Shown: positions 23,398-32,568 of the stretch, one piece after another
How positions within the stretch are numbered: position 1 is the stretch's first letter
Layout of the letters: the number at the start of each line of letters is the position of its first letter
Source: Longimicrobiaceae bacterium
Lineage (GTDB): Bacteria > Gemmatimonadota > Gemmatimonadetes > Longimicrobiales > Longimicrobiaceae
Direction of reading: 5' to 3'
Length of the DNA: 64,000 nt
Assembly: GCA_036375715.1 (NCBI GenBank)
Contig: DASVBS010000069.1
Span: 1-64,000 of the forward strand
Made by a program: the position numbers and the translations under genes
Notes under the pieces: model-generated
What the model saw: only the letters and a program-made list of their open reading frames with translations
Databases searched by the model: none
Told to the model about the DNA's origin: nothing

Positions 23398-26300
23398 ATG
23401 TGCAGAGCATCCGCTGCCTTACTCCTCCTCGTATGCGCCGCAGGCGGGCTGAGCGCGCAGGAGCAAGGAACCATTGCGGGACAGGTCACTGATCAGGCCG
23501 GCCAGCCGCTGGTCGGCGCTCAGGTGCAGGTGCAGCCCGACGGACCGGCAGCGCTATCCGATGCGGAGGGTCGGTTTCGGCTCACGGGACTGGCCTCGGG
23601 CGAAGTGGTCGTGCGGGCGACCTCGCTGGGCTACGCCGGCGCGGAACAGAGGGTGACGGTCCTCGCCGGTCAGTCCGTGACGGTCAACTTCGAGCTGCAG
23701 GTCGAGGCGATCGCCCTGGAAGGAATTGTGGCGGTGGGTTACGGAACACAGCGAAGGGAGACGCTGACGGGATCGGTCTCCACCGTTGCGGGGGAGGAGA
23801 TCGCGGTGAGTCCGTCGCCGAATGTCGTCAGCTCGATGGCGGGGAGGCTTCCCGGACTGACCGTGAATCAGCGGACGGGTGAGCCCGGCCGGGAGAACCT
23901 AAACATCCTGGTCCGTGGCACGGGAACCTTCAGGGACAACTCGCCGCTGATCATCGTCGACGGGGTGGAACGAAGCCTTCTTGGTCGCCTCAACCCGGAG
24001 GACATCGAGAGCATCACCGTGCTCAAGGACGCCTCCGCCGCCATCTATGGCGCGCGTGCCGCCAACGGAGTCATCCTGGTCACCACGAAGCAGGGCTCGC
24101 CATCCCGGCCGACCTTCGATGCTTCCTTCAACCAGGCCTTCTCCCGGCCGACCCGCCTCCCCGAAATGCTGGACGCCGCAACGTTCGCGGAGGCCTTCAA
24201 CGAAGCCGAGTGGTATCGCCAGGGAAGACCGGAGAATAGCACGCCGTTCTACTCTGCGGAGGCGATTCAGAAGTTTCGGGACGGATCCGACCCCATTCTG
24301 TATCCGAATACGGATTGGGTGGAGGAGGTGCTGAAGCCCTACTCCGTTCAGACGCGTGCCAGCCTGCAAGCGACCGGCGGGTCGGAGGCTGTTCGCTACC
24401 TGCTCTCCTTCAGCTATCTCGACCAGCCTGGCAACTTCCGTCACGAGCCTACCGCGTACCGCCAGTACAACATTCGCACGCGGGTGGATGCCGATCTCAC
24501 CCGAGACCTGAGCGTCGGGGCGAACCTGTCCGGGATTTTCAATGACCGCACCTATCCGTCGGTCGGGACCGAGATAAACTTCATCAACATTCTGCAGGCG
24601 AATCCTACCCTGGCGGCGAAATACCCGAACGGCCTGATCGCGCCCGGTAGGCTAGGGGAAAACCCCCTGCTGCTGGACCAACGCGGGGCTACCACCATCG
24701 AAGACACCCCGCTGTACGCCACCTTCAGCGCTACTTACCAGGTCCCATTCCTCGATGGCCTGAGCCTGGAGGGCAGCTTCAATTACGATCTGAGCAATCA
24801 GTTCGAGAAGAACTTCGTCAAGCCGTACTTCTTCCACGAGTACAATCCCAATACAGGGGAGTACGAGCGAAGGCAGGGCACGGGGAGCGCCACGGTCGAG
24901 GTCCGGGACACGTACCGGAAATGGACGACCTCCATGTACAACCTGCGCGCGACTTATGCGAGAACGTTCGCGCGGGATCATTCGATATCGCTCATGCTTG
25001 GTGCGGAGCAGCAGAAGAACACCTTCAAGTTCGGCTCCGCCTACCGCAAAGAATTCATCAGCCCGGCGGTCCCGCAGATCGATGCGGGCAGCACCGACCC
25101 CGAGAACAAGGACAACGCCGGGAGCGCGTCCAGGAGCGCCTACAACAACTACCTGGGCCGGCTGAACTACGATTTTCGTTCGAAGTACCTCCTGGAGTTC
25201 CTCTTCCGTTACGACGGCTCCCAGATCTTTCCCGAGGGCAGACGCTACGGGTTCTTCCCGGGCCTGTCGGCTGGTTGGAGAGTCTCGGAGGAGCCGCTCT
25301 TCCAGGACGCCCTTCCCTTCGTGGACGAGCTGAAGCTCCGGGCTTCCTACGGCGAGCTGGGGAACGATCGAGTCGGCCAGTATCAGTACCTGCAGGCGTA
25401 TTCCTTCGGCGGCAATTACGTCTTCGGAACCAACGACGCTCCCGGCATCTTCCCCAACACGATGCCGAATCCGGATATCACCTGGGAAGTGAGCCGGAAG
25501 ACGGATCTGGGACTCGAGGCGAGCCTCTGGGGAGGACTTCTGGGCATCGACTTCACCTACTGGCTGGAGCGGCGCTCGAACATCCTCGCTCAGCCAAACC
25601 TGTCCGTGAGCCGGATCTTTGGCTTCCCGGGATTGCCGGACCAGAATATCGGCAAGGTCAACAATCACGGATACGAGCTCATCCTCAGCCATCGGGGCGG
25701 AATCGGGGACGACTTCTCATATAGCGTCTCCGGCAATGTTGCCTTCGCCCGCAGCAAGATCGTCTTCATGGACGAGGTCCCGCAGGCCCAGCCGTATCAG
25801 AGTCAGACCGGCAAGCCGGTGGGGGCGGGTCTCTACTACAAAGCGGACGGAATCTTCCGCACTCAGGAGGAACTGGACGCCTACCCGCACGGTGCTGGGG
25901 CCCAGGTGGGGGACATCCGGGTAGTGGATCTGAACGAGGACGGGGTCATCGACTCCAGGGATATGTTCCGCGTCCCCCACTCCAACATCCCTGAATATGT
26001 AGGCGGCCTCTCCACCGACATTCGTTATCGCAACCTGGATCTGCACCTCTTCTTCCAGGGTCAGACCAACGCACTGGTATACGACGGCACCGCGTCGGTA
26101 CTGGGCGGCAGCGATTTCGCGAATGCCACGGTGCATCGTGCCGCCGATCGTTGGAGCGTTGACAATCCCGACGGATCGATGCCCAGGGCAGGCGCTTGGG
26201 AGCCGGGACCGACGACCTTCTTCCTCTACGACGCGACCTTCGCGCGCCTCAAAACGGCCGAGCTCGGCTACCGCCTCCCCACCAGCCTTACCTCGCGTCT

Positions 26301-26454
26301 TGGAACCGTCGAATCCGCTCGTCTCTATGTCAGCGGGTTCAATCTGCTGACCTGGGCGAAAGAGCTCAAATGGGCCGATCCGGAGCTGGCCGGCAACTTC
26401 ACCCAATATCCACCACTCCGGACCATCAACGTCGGTCTGAACGTGAGCTTCTGA
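23398..26454 (+). CDS. SusC/RagA-family TonB-linked outer-membrane transporter (fucose-type locus)
   Basis: A 1018-aa outer-membrane importer. Seen: a signal peptide (1-21, ending GLSAQ), a carboxypeptidase-regulatory-like beta domain (24-105, TIAGQVTDQAGQPLVGAQVQ), the plug with ALEGIVAVGYGTQ as the SusC-type TonB-box region, ILVRGTGTFRDNSPLIIVDG and VLKDASAAIYGARAANGVI, then a long barrel with many alternating aromatic strands ending in INVGLNVSF. SusC proteins work with a SusD lipoprotein to take up oligosaccharides. ATG 23398 follows GGAGGAAGATCG, an excellent ribosome site. susD follows after 45 bases. The ligand is presumably a fucosylated glycan, from the neighbouring enzymes. Confidence 0.96.
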   Translation: MCRASAALLLLVCAAGGLSAQEQGTIAGQVTDQAGQPLVGAQVQVQPDGPAALSDAEGRFRLTGLASGEVVVRATSLGYAGAEQRVTVLAGQSVTVNFELQVEAIALEGIVAVGYGTQRRETLTGSVSTVAGEEIAVSPSPNVVSSMAGRLPGLTVNQRTGEPGRENLNILVRGTGTFRDNSPLIIVDGVERSLLGRLNPEDIESITVLKDASAAIYGARAANGVILVTTKQGSPSRPTFDASFNQAFSRPTRLPEMLDAATFAEAFNEAEWYRQGRPENSTPFYSAEAIQKFRDGSDPILYPNTDWVEEVLKPYSVQTRASLQATGGSEAVRYLLSFSYLDQPGNFRHEPTAYRQYNIRTRVDADLTRDLSVGANLSGIFNDRTYPSVGTEINFINILQANPTLAAKYPNGLIAPGRLGENPLLLDQRGATTIEDTPLYATFSATYQVPFLDGLSLEGSFNYDLSNQFEKNFVKPYFFHEYNPNTGEYERRQGTGSATVEVRDTYRKWTTSMYNLRATYARTFARDHSISLMLGAEQQKNTFKFGSAYRKEFISPAVPQIDAGSTDPENKDNAGSASRSAYNNYLGRLNYDFRSKYLLEFLFRYDGSQIFPEGRRYGFFPGLSAGWRVSEEPLFQDALPFVDELKLRASYGELGNDRVGQYQYLQAYSFGGNYVFGTNDAPGIFPNTMPNPDITWEVSRKTDLGLEASLWGGLLGIDFTYWLERRSNILAQPNLSVSRIFGFPGLPDQNIGKVNNHGYELILSHRGGIGDDFSYSVSGNVAFARSKIVFMDEVPQAQPYQSQTGKPVGAGLYYKADGIFRTQEELDAYPHGAGAQVGDIRVVDLNEDGVIDSRDMFRVPHSNIPEYVGGLSTDIRYRNLDLHLFFQGQTNALVYDGTASVLGGSDFANATVHRAADRWSVDNPDGSMPRAGAWEPGPTTFFLYDATFARLKTAELGYRLPTSLTSRLGTVESARLYVSGFNLLTWAKELKWADPELAGNFTQYPPLRTINVGLNVSF

Positions 26455-26499
26455 GCTGCTCACCGGTTGCCTTTCGAGCCATCTTCAAAGCAAAGAGCG

Positions 26500-28260
26500 A
26501 TGATCAGAGCATCGAGGACCATAAAGCTCGCACGGACAGCGGCGCCGGCTCGCAGCAACACCGGCAGTTGGAGAAAGTGGATGGCCTGTCTGAGCGTGCT
26601 GCTGGTAGGCGCGTGCGAGAGCGACATTCTCGACATTCCGCCCCAGGACCGGATTGCCGAGGTCGCCGTGTGGCAGGACGAAAACCTGATAGCCGCCTAT
26701 CACACGGAGCTGTATAACGCCATCCCGCATGGCTTCTACATCCACATGTACTCCAAGTACACCGACGAGGCCTACAACAGCGCGCCCTGTTGTGGCGCGG
26801 ACCTGTTTGCCCGCAACACTTTTTCGCCCGACAACATCGATCAGGTTGCCGGAGGCGACTTCTGGGGCGGACACATGTATTACTGGGACATGGGTTTCCA
26901 GTATGTCCGCAAGATCAACATGTTCCTGGAGAAGATGGAGGAGGAGGGAGCGATCGACTTCGAAGGCAAACCCCGGCTGATCGCGGAGGCCAAATTCCTG
27001 AGGGCTTTCGTCTACTTCGAGCTGATCAAGCGCTTCGGCGGGGTACCGATCGTCACCAGCACCTACGATCTGAAGGATGCGCAGGAGGTCACCTTCAAGC
27101 GCAACACTTTCGATGAATGCGTGGAGTTCATCGAGAGTGACCTGGACGAGGCGATGCCGGATCTGCCGGCGCGCTACGCCTCGACCGATCCCAACTACGG
27201 TCGAGCCACTCAGGACGCCGCGATGGCGCTGCGCTCGCGCGTGCTGCTGTACGCCGCTTCGCCCCTGCACAATCCCTCCAATGACAGGGAGAAATGGCAA
27301 CGAGCGGCGGATGCGGCGGAGGCGTTGCTCGACCGCGGATACTCCCTGCACCCGGACTATCGCGAGCTCTTCATTCTACCCAGCGGAGCGCCTCAGAACG
27401 AATACATCTTCACCAGGAACTTCACTCCCACCAATGGTCATCAGGCGCCGATGCACAACCTGCCCCGCCGCTACGGTGCCTACGGCGGGTGGTGGGCGAG
27501 CAATGGCCCCTCGCAGAACCTGGTCGACGACTACGACATGATCAACGGCGAGCCGCCCTTCATCGGACCCTATGGTTCGCGGTCGATCAATCCTGCGTCG
27601 CAATACGATCCTGACAACCCATACGCCAACCGCGACCCGCGCTTCGAGGCAACCATCATCCACAATGGCTCGATTTATCGCGGAGATCGCTTCGAGATGT
27701 GGGTCTCAGAAGATGGCGAGACCTGGGGGTTCGATTCCTACAAGCAGAGCGGGGATAATCCAAGGGGAGGTTACGCCCTCAAGAAGTTCATGCCGGACGA
27801 GGATGTGCCGCTGAACTGGCAGACCTGGTACACGATCCCTTGGCCCCACTTCAGGCTGGCGGAGATCTACCTCAACTACGCCGAGGCACAGTATGAGCTC
27901 GGCAACGAAGCGCTGGCGCGCGAGTATGTCTCGAGGGTGCGGGCGAGGGCGGGGATGCCGCCGCTTCGGGCGACGGTGACCGGACCGGAGTTGCGGGACC
28001 GTATCCGCAACGAGCGGCGCATCGAGCTGGCTTTCGAAGGCCACCGATTCTTCGATATCCGGCGATGGAAGATCGCCGCCGAAGTCGAGAATACGCCGAT
28101 TCGCGGGATGGACATCATCAAGAAGGCATCGGGAGAGCTGGTCTACAGGCCGGTGGAGCTGCTGAAAAAGGCCCCGTACGAGGAGAAGATGAACCTGCTC
28201 CCCGTCGCCACGGCTGAAATCCGACGGAACCCCGAGCTCGCCCAGACTCCCGGATGGTAA
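26500..28260 (+). CDS. SusD/RagB-family nutrient-binding lipoprotein (fucose-type locus)
   Basis: A 586-aa surface lipoprotein that caps the SusC barrel and binds glycans. Seen: a leader with lipobox LLVGAC, so the lipid-bearing Cys lies near residue 39, then ESDILDIPPQDRI, a TPR-like helical core (LIAEAKFLRAFVYFELIKRFGGVPIVT), and the C-terminal RagB pattern LRDRIRNERRIELAFEGHRFFDIRRWKIA followed by LLPVATAEIRRNPELAQTPGW, the typical SusD ending. ATG 26500 was chosen; a TTG at 26467 in the same frame is also possible and would make a longer leader. A strong hairpin terminator follows at 28295. It has no clear sequence hint of the exact ligand. Confidence 0.95.
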   Translation: MIRASRTIKLARTAAPARSNTGSWRKWMACLSVLLVGACESDILDIPPQDRIAEVAVWQDENLIAAYHTELYNAIPHGFYIHMYSKYTDEAYNSAPCCGADLFARNTFSPDNIDQVAGGDFWGGHMYYWDMGFQYVRKINMFLEKMEEEGAIDFEGKPRLIAEAKFLRAFVYFELIKRFGGVPIVTSTYDLKDAQEVTFKRNTFDECVEFIESDLDEAMPDLPARYASTDPNYGRATQDAAMALRSRVLLYAASPLHNPSNDREKWQRAADAAEALLDRGYSLHPDYRELFILPSGAPQNEYIFTRNFTPTNGHQAPMHNLPRRYGAYGGWWASNGPSQNLVDDYDMINGEPPFIGPYGSRSINPASQYDPDNPYANRDPRFEATIIHNGSIYRGDRFEMWVSEDGETWGFDSYKQSGDNPRGGYALKKFMPDEDVPLNWQTWYTIPWPHFRLAEIYLNYAEAQYELGNEALAREYVSRVRARAGMPPLRATVTGPELRDRIRNERRIELAFEGHRFFDIRRWKIAAEVENTPIRGMDIIKKASGELVYRPVELLKKAPYEEKMNLLPVATAEIRRNPELAQTPGW

Positions 28261-28294
28261 AGCGGTAGCGCTTCGGCGACCCGATACTTCAACC

Positions 28295-28326
28295 AAGCCC
28301 GGGGGCGGACATCCGCCTCCGGGCTT
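28295..28326 (+). terminator. Rho-independent-type terminator after susD (fucose-type locus)
   Basis: GC-rich hairpin AAGCCCGGGGGCGG - ACAT - CCGCCTCCGGGCTTT with a short T run, 35 bases after the susD stop. It closes the rightward operon and faces the convergent esterase gene. Confidence 0.8.
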
Positions 28327-28396
28327 TCGTGTCTATCACGCGACTTCGTGACGGATTGGCCGCCAGAGCCGCCCTCCACGGTGCTCTGCGTCGCAG

Positions 28397-29482
28397 CTAA
28401 TCGCAATCCGCGTCGAAGCAGAGGTGCTCGCTGAAGAAGGGTATGACGTGATCCTGAAAGCGGAACGCCACGTGGCTGGTGTGCGTGCCCGGATAGACCT
28501 CGAACGAGTTGGGGACGTCATAACTGTCCAGGACCTCGTGTAACCGCTCCGTATCTCGTCTCAGGCCGTCCTGGTCTCCCACGTCCATCGCAATGGCATC
28601 GTAGCGACGGAGCTCGCCAATGTACTGGTGCACGAAGGCCAGCGGCGCATTGGCGGCAAAGCGGGCGATTACCTCTTGCTGCACCTCGCCGTTTTTGATC
28701 GGGAGGTCCAGATAGAGTGGTGGATTCTGCGGGTTTGGTGACCACGCGGCCGCGGCTGCGAGCTGGGCACGCAGGCCGAACGGCAAACCCTCCGAATCAG
28801 CGGGGGATTTCAGTCCGGCGAGCGTAACTTCGGCCTCAGGGTTTGGTCGCCCGGCGCCGCGGGGGGAGAGGCAGCAGGGGCTCATCAGATAGAGGCTTCC
28901 GAAAACGTCGGCGTGCTTCATCCCGATGCGTGCGGCGCCATATCCTCCCATCGAGTGGCCCACCAGACCGCGCGCCCGCCGGCTGGGAATCGTGCGGTAG
29001 TGGCTGTCTATGTACGCGACCACGTCGCGGGCAATGAACCGCTCGAAGTCGCCGGTGGTCTGTGAGCTCGAGTACATCGAGCCGTTGTGCATCGTCTTGG
29101 AATCCGGCAGGACCACGATCATCTCCCTCGCTCCCTGCGCGAACGCTCCCTCGATCGTCTGGGGAACGCGAATCTCTCGCGACCACTGCTCCGCACCGAT
29201 CGAGTAGCCATGGAGGGCATAGACGACGGGGTACCTCCGCTGTGGCTCCTGCGAATAGCTGGGTGGCAGGAAGACCAACACGTCCCGGGTCGGCGAGTTG
29301 CCTTCCAGGTTTCCTGCCAGATGTGCCCCGTAGATCTGGATCCGCTCGACCGTCACCGGTTTGGCGCCGGGCACGAGCGGGGGCTTTTCCGTCTCCACCT
29401 GTGCAATCGCGGGCGCGGGGAGGCCAGTGGTCAAAGCAATCAACGCGATAACGGTCGCTCGTAGCGTGTCGTGCCTGGTCAT
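28397..29482 (-). CDS. Secreted esterase of the esterase D/feruloyl-esterase-like family
   Basis: A 361-aa exported alpha/beta hydrolase. Seen: a signal peptide (1-27, ending PAIAQ), VFLPPSYSQEPQRRYPVVYALHGY with the oxyanion strand, the nucleophile elbow GHSMGGYGA, and a C-terminal His in PGTHTSHVAFR. A proline/Gly-rich loop (PRGAGRPNPEAE) follows the nucleophile strand. The family includes carbohydrate esterases that remove acyl or feruloyl groups from glycans and S-formylglutathione hydrolase relatives; export favours a glycan or environmental ester. ATG 29482 has GAGGA 8 bases before it. The upstream alpha/beta hydrolase ends 9 bases away, so the two form an operon. Confidence 0.92.
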   Translation of the reverse strand: MTRHDTLRATVIALIALTTGLPAPAIAQVETEKPPLVPGAKPVTVERIQIYGAHLAGNLEGNSPTRDVLVFLPPSYSQEPQRRYPVVYALHGYSIGAEQWSREIRVPQTIEGAFAQGAREMIVVLPDSKTMHNGSMYSSSQTTGDFERFIARDVVAYIDSHYRTIPSRRARGLVGHSMGGYGAARIGMKHADVFGSLYLMSPCCLSPRGAGRPNPEAEVTLAGLKSPADSEGLPFGLRAQLAAAAAWSPNPQNPPLYLDLPIKNGEVQQEVIARFAANAPLAFVHQYIGELRRYDAIAMDVGDQDGLRRDTERLHEVLDSYDVPNSFEVYPGTHTSHVAFRFQDHVIPFFSEHLCFDADCD

Positions 29483-29491
29483 GGGTGATCC

Positions 29492-30502
29492 TCACGGACG
29501 CAGGTTCTTGCTCTGGATCGACCACTCCGGATCGTGACAGAGCCCGCAGTCGGTGCCGATGAATGCCTGCGCGGCCTGTGTGTCGCCCTTGAGGTGCCAC
29601 TTCAGCCAGGCGACCGTGGCCACGCCGTAGGCGCCCCCATGAGGCTGCAGGAAGGTGGCGGGATAGTGGCCGACGTTCTGGTTGGCGAAGAGGATGGGGA
29701 CGTGGTCGATGCGCTGGAAGTCGTCCAGGCCGTTCTGATAGGCGATGTCTCCAGGCCCGCCCAGGATGTACGCGACCGGTGCGTGCAGCTCGCGCAGCCT
29801 GTCCTTGGTCATTGCCGCCATTGCCGATCGTGCGGCCGCGGGCGGTCCGCCACCCGGCGATCCCACATCGCTTCGGGGGGCGGGACGGGGCTCCCGAAAA
29901 ACCCCGCTGTTGAAGATCATCGTGGTCGTCACTCGCGGATCCTTGGAGACGTCGAGTGCCTGTATGCCTCCGCAGGAATGACCCATCACGGCGATTCGAC
30001 CCGTATCGATCTTCTGGAAGTACTCGCTTCCGGGATCGTTCGCCTGTGCGATCGCCCAGTCGATTGCATCCAGCAACTGCGAGGACTCCGTCCCCCCTCC
30101 CGGGGCTCCACTCCCCATCACCAGCGACTGAGCCGCCGGGCCGATGGCGACGACCAGGAAGCCATGAGACGCGATCTCCGACAGGAAGTTTCTGTACTCG
30201 CCCGAGTTGTTGCGGCAGGCGCCGTTTCCCCACGCGACGATGGGGAGCTGACTGCTCTCACCGAAGGGCGAGAGATCCCGCGGGCGATAGATGGTGTGCG
30301 TGGGAAGGCTCGTATCACCCGCCAGCACCGCCGGATAGGGGCCGGTGCCACCGTCACCCACCTGAACCATCAAACGCTGAAGCTGTCCGCTCGGCGCATC
30401 GAATGAAACCGAGCCCACGAGATCGGCATCACCTACCTGAGCCATCGCGGGACGGATGGCGAGCACCAGCACGGCGGCGGCGATAGCAATTCGTTTCGAC
30501 AT
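29492..30502 (-). CDS. Secreted alpha/beta hydrolase (GHSCGG type)
   Basis: A 336-aa exported hydrolase. Seen: a signal peptide (1-22, ending PAMAQ), an oxyanion-side strand LPIVAWGNGACRNN, a nucleophile elbow MGHSCGGIQAL, and a C-terminal His in NVGHYPATF, with AYILGGPGDIAY supplying the acid region. The order resembles secreted dienelactone-hydrolase and polyester-hydrolase-like proteins; a real substrate cannot be named. The C-terminal DCGLCHDPEW segment contains two Cys that probably form a disulfide. It is the first gene of a two-gene operon with the esterase. Confidence 0.88.
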   Translation of the reverse strand: MSKRIAIAAAVLVLAIRPAMAQVGDADLVGSVSFDAPSGQLQRLMVQVGDGGTGPYPAVLAGDTSLPTHTIYRPRDLSPFGESSQLPIVAWGNGACRNNSGEYRNFLSEIASHGFLVVAIGPAAQSLVMGSGAPGGGTESSQLLDAIDWAIAQANDPGSEYFQKIDTGRIAVMGHSCGGIQALDVSKDPRVTTTMIFNSGVFREPRPAPRSDVGSPGGGPPAAARSAMAAMTKDRLRELHAPVAYILGGPGDIAYQNGLDDFQRIDHVPILFANQNVGHYPATFLQPHGGAYGVATVAWLKWHLKGDTQAAQAFIGTDCGLCHDPEWSIQSKNLRP

Positions 30503-30630
30503 ACGCGGGATCCTCAGGCGGGGGGTCGAACGGGTCGAGCAGCGGATGCACCCTCTTTCGTACGGGCCATGTTACCGCTCACATTCGCGTCTCGTCAAGC
30601 AGTTCAGGGGGAGGCAGGATGGGCTGGGAA

Positions 30631-30681
30631 AGCCGGTAGCCAGGAGCCAGAAGGAGAAGCTAGAAGCTAGAGCCTAGAATT
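30631..30681. repeat. Low-complexity AGAAGGAGAAGCTAGA-type intergenic repeat, copy 1
   Basis: The segment is built from repeated AGCCAGGAGCC, AGAAGGAGAAGC and TAGAAGCTAGAGCC units. Related units occur at 31353-31416 and 58283-58308. It lies downstream of the SRPBCC gene's 3' end and upstream of the hydrolase start, in non-coding sequence. Confidence 0.6.
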
Positions 30682-30779
30682 CACTGTTGCCGCACCCAAA
30701 AGGGAAAGGGGGTCCCATGGTGTGAGAGGGGCGTAGCCAACGATGACTGGCTACCCCCTATCCCGATGTCACCAATGCC

Positions 30780-31232
30780 CTACCTCTCCGCCAGCTCCTT
30801 GAGATTCTGCAGCGCCTTGGACCACAACTGGTGGAACAGCTCAGCGTGCTCGTCGTCGACGTCCATGTCCACCCGAACTTCAGTTGCTCCGTTGCTCTCT
30901 TTGAAGGTGTAGTTCTCGAACGCGGGCGCCCACCTTCTGGCCATCTCGCTGGTCGTATCCTCCTTCCCGTCCTGCACGATCCCGATGTGCTCGATGGAGA
31001 CGAACTCGTAGGGTCTGTTTTCGGCAATCCGGCTCACCATGCCCGCCTCTTTGCCGGTCTCCGGATCCGGGCCGAGAAAGACCATCTTCGATCCCTTGCT
31101 CCAGTCACCCTTGTAATACGAGCCGGGACTGAAGGCCTGGGTCCATTCCCTGTAGGATCTGTCGTCGAGCATCGTGTGCCAGACTTTCTGCCTCGGTGCA
31201 TCGATCTGGACTGAAAGATGTAGCGTTTGCAT
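30780..31232 (-). CDS. SRPBCC-domain (AHSA1/START-like) protein
   Basis: A 150-aa protein of the START/Bet v1-like superfamily. Seen: the N-terminal strand and VWHTMLDDRSYREWTQAF, the typical wall of the hydrophobic cavity, then GSYYKGDWSKGSKMVFLG, and a long C-terminal helix HAELFHQLWSKALQNLKELAE that closes the cavity. The family binds hydrophobic ligands or serves as a chaperone activator; no role can be assigned from sequence. It stands alone with the repeat region on the 5' side. Confidence 0.92.
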   Translation of the reverse strand: MQTLHLSVQIDAPRQKVWHTMLDDRSYREWTQAFSPGSYYKGDWSKGSKMVFLGPDPETGKEAGMVSRIAENRPYEFVSIEHIGIVQDGKEDTTSEMARRWAPAFENYTFKESNGATEVRVDMDVDDEHAELFHQLWSKALQNLKELAER

Positions 31233-31352
31233 TTGTCACCTGCGCCGCTGAGGGGAGATGGGGGGCTGAACGTGGTAATCGTCGGGCGTCCGTCGCGGAA
31301 CCGGAGCGGCCCGCAAGAATAGGTCTCCCACGCCACTCGGCCAAGGTTCGTG

Positions 31353-31416
31353 GAAGCCATAAGTCAGAAGCCAGCAGCCAGAATCTGCTCCCCCCGGCTC
31401 CTGGCTCCTGGCTTCC
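31353..31416. repeat. Low-complexity AGCCAG/GGCTCC inverted repeat, copy 2
   Basis: GAAGCCATAAGTCAGAAGCC and CAGCAGCCAGAA on the left are partly mirrored by GGCTCCTGGCTCCTGGCTTCC on the right, giving an imperfect hairpin just 3' of the methyltransferase gene. It resembles copy 1 at 30631. It could serve as a transcript end, although no T run follows. Confidence 0.55.
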
Positions 31417-31430
31417 TCGCGCGGCCGCTT

Positions 31431-32267
31431 TCACGCCCTTGCCAGAGCCACGTTGGTGCCGAGCTCGTAGCTGAACCCGCTAGCATCCGTGTTGGCGCGG
31501 ATGAGGTCGGCGCTGTCCGCGACGATGTCGGCGACGACCTGCTTGCGGGCGACCTCGTCGAGGTCGCCGGCACCCGCGCTCATCCCCACCAGAGCCATCG
31601 CGTTCATCCGCACGAAGACTGCGCCGTCCGGGAAGCGGATGGTGCGGGTGAGTCGCCTCGAGCGGACGTCGCGGAATCCCCCCTCGCGGAGCGCGGTCTC
31701 GACCGGGGCGGGGTCGCTCAGGCTGTGCCGACGATCGTCGATCGGTCCCAGGCGCCGCTCCGCGATCTCCCGCAACTGGCGCAGGACGGGGAACTCCTCG
31801 TCGGGCCGCCAGGTGCTGATCCCCACCCGTCCTCCATTCGCCAGCGCGCGTCGCATCTGCCGCGCGGCGGCATGGCGATCCGGGAAGAACTGGAAGCCCT
31901 GCTGGCACACGACCACGTCGAACTGCTCGCCGGCACGCAGCGGAAGGTCGCTCGCGCTGCCCTCGCGCCAGTCGATCCCCGGCTCGACTCGGCGCGCGAC
32001 CGCCAGCATGCCCGGACTTACATCAACCCCGACCACGCTCTCCGTGTCGTCGAGGCGCGCCGCCGCCCCCCTCGCCACGACTCCGGTGCCGCAGGCCACG
32101 TCGAGGACGCGATCTCCGGGACGCAGCTCGACGTCGTCCAGCAGCGGATCCACCCACGGACTGAAGAGGGGGCCGACCAGTAGCTGCTCGTACATCTCGG
32201 GGATGCTCGCCGGGGAGAAGAGCTGCGTTGTTGCGAGTGTTGCCCGGGGAGGTTGAGGAGTGGACAT
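31431..32267 (-). CDS. Class I SAM-dependent methyltransferase
   Basis: A 278-aa UbiE-like methyltransferase. Seen: the SAM-binding VLDVACGTGVVARGAA motif (about 52-67), VGVDVSPGMLAVAR as motif II, DVVVCQQGFQFFPD as motif III, and ALANGGRVGISTW. The substrate is unknown; small hydrophobic metabolites are typical of this group. ATG 32267 follows CCGGAGG at a good distance; an upstream ATG at 32294 is unlikely. It is not obviously linked to neighbours in function. Confidence 0.92.
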   Translation of the reverse strand: MSTPQPPRATLATTQLFSPASIPEMYEQLLVGPLFSPWVDPLLDDVELRPGDRVLDVACGTGVVARGAAARLDDTESVVGVDVSPGMLAVARRVEPGIDWREGSASDLPLRAGEQFDVVVCQQGFQFFPDRHAAARQMRRALANGGRVGISTWRPDEEFPVLRQLREIAERRLGPIDDRRHSLSDPAPVETALREGGFRDVRSRRLTRTIRFPDGAVFVRMNAMALVGMSAGAGDLDEVARKQVVADIVADSADLIRANTDASGFSYELGTNVALARA

Positions 32268-32568
32268 ACGGCCTCCGGTGGTGGGGTGGCGCAAGGAATT
32301 CCGGTAGACGGGGCCGTCGATGAGTCTGTAAGCCGGAGAGGGTCGTCTCGGCCCGCTGTGGGCCGAGCGTGCTCGACCAACTTCGCTGCGTGGGACGAAT
32401 ATGAGCCGGTCCTCACGGCGCGCAATGACTTTGCGGAGGGCAGAAGCCTACGCCACCGGTCGGCGTGTGTAGAGCGAGCCGGCATACTACGCACCTGCAA
32501 GGACGACTCGCAGGCCTAACGGCGGCTTACTCGTCGACATCGGCACCGCCGACTGCCTCGGGGGATGT
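32268..32568. other. Intergenic region between methyltransferase and GMC oxidoreductase genes
   Basis: 301 bases that must contain the promoter of the methyltransferase gene and the 3' end of the second glycan locus. No clear promoter, terminator hairpin or coding character was seen. Confidence 0.4.

Noticed and set aside
24652..25692. 346-codon open frame antisense to the first susC gene
   Set aside because: Same reason; shadow frame without protein character.
29492..29560. CxxCH-like DCGLCH in a secreted hydrolase as a haem c site
   Set aside because: The protein is an alpha/beta hydrolase, and the two Cys fit a disulfide near the C-terminus better.
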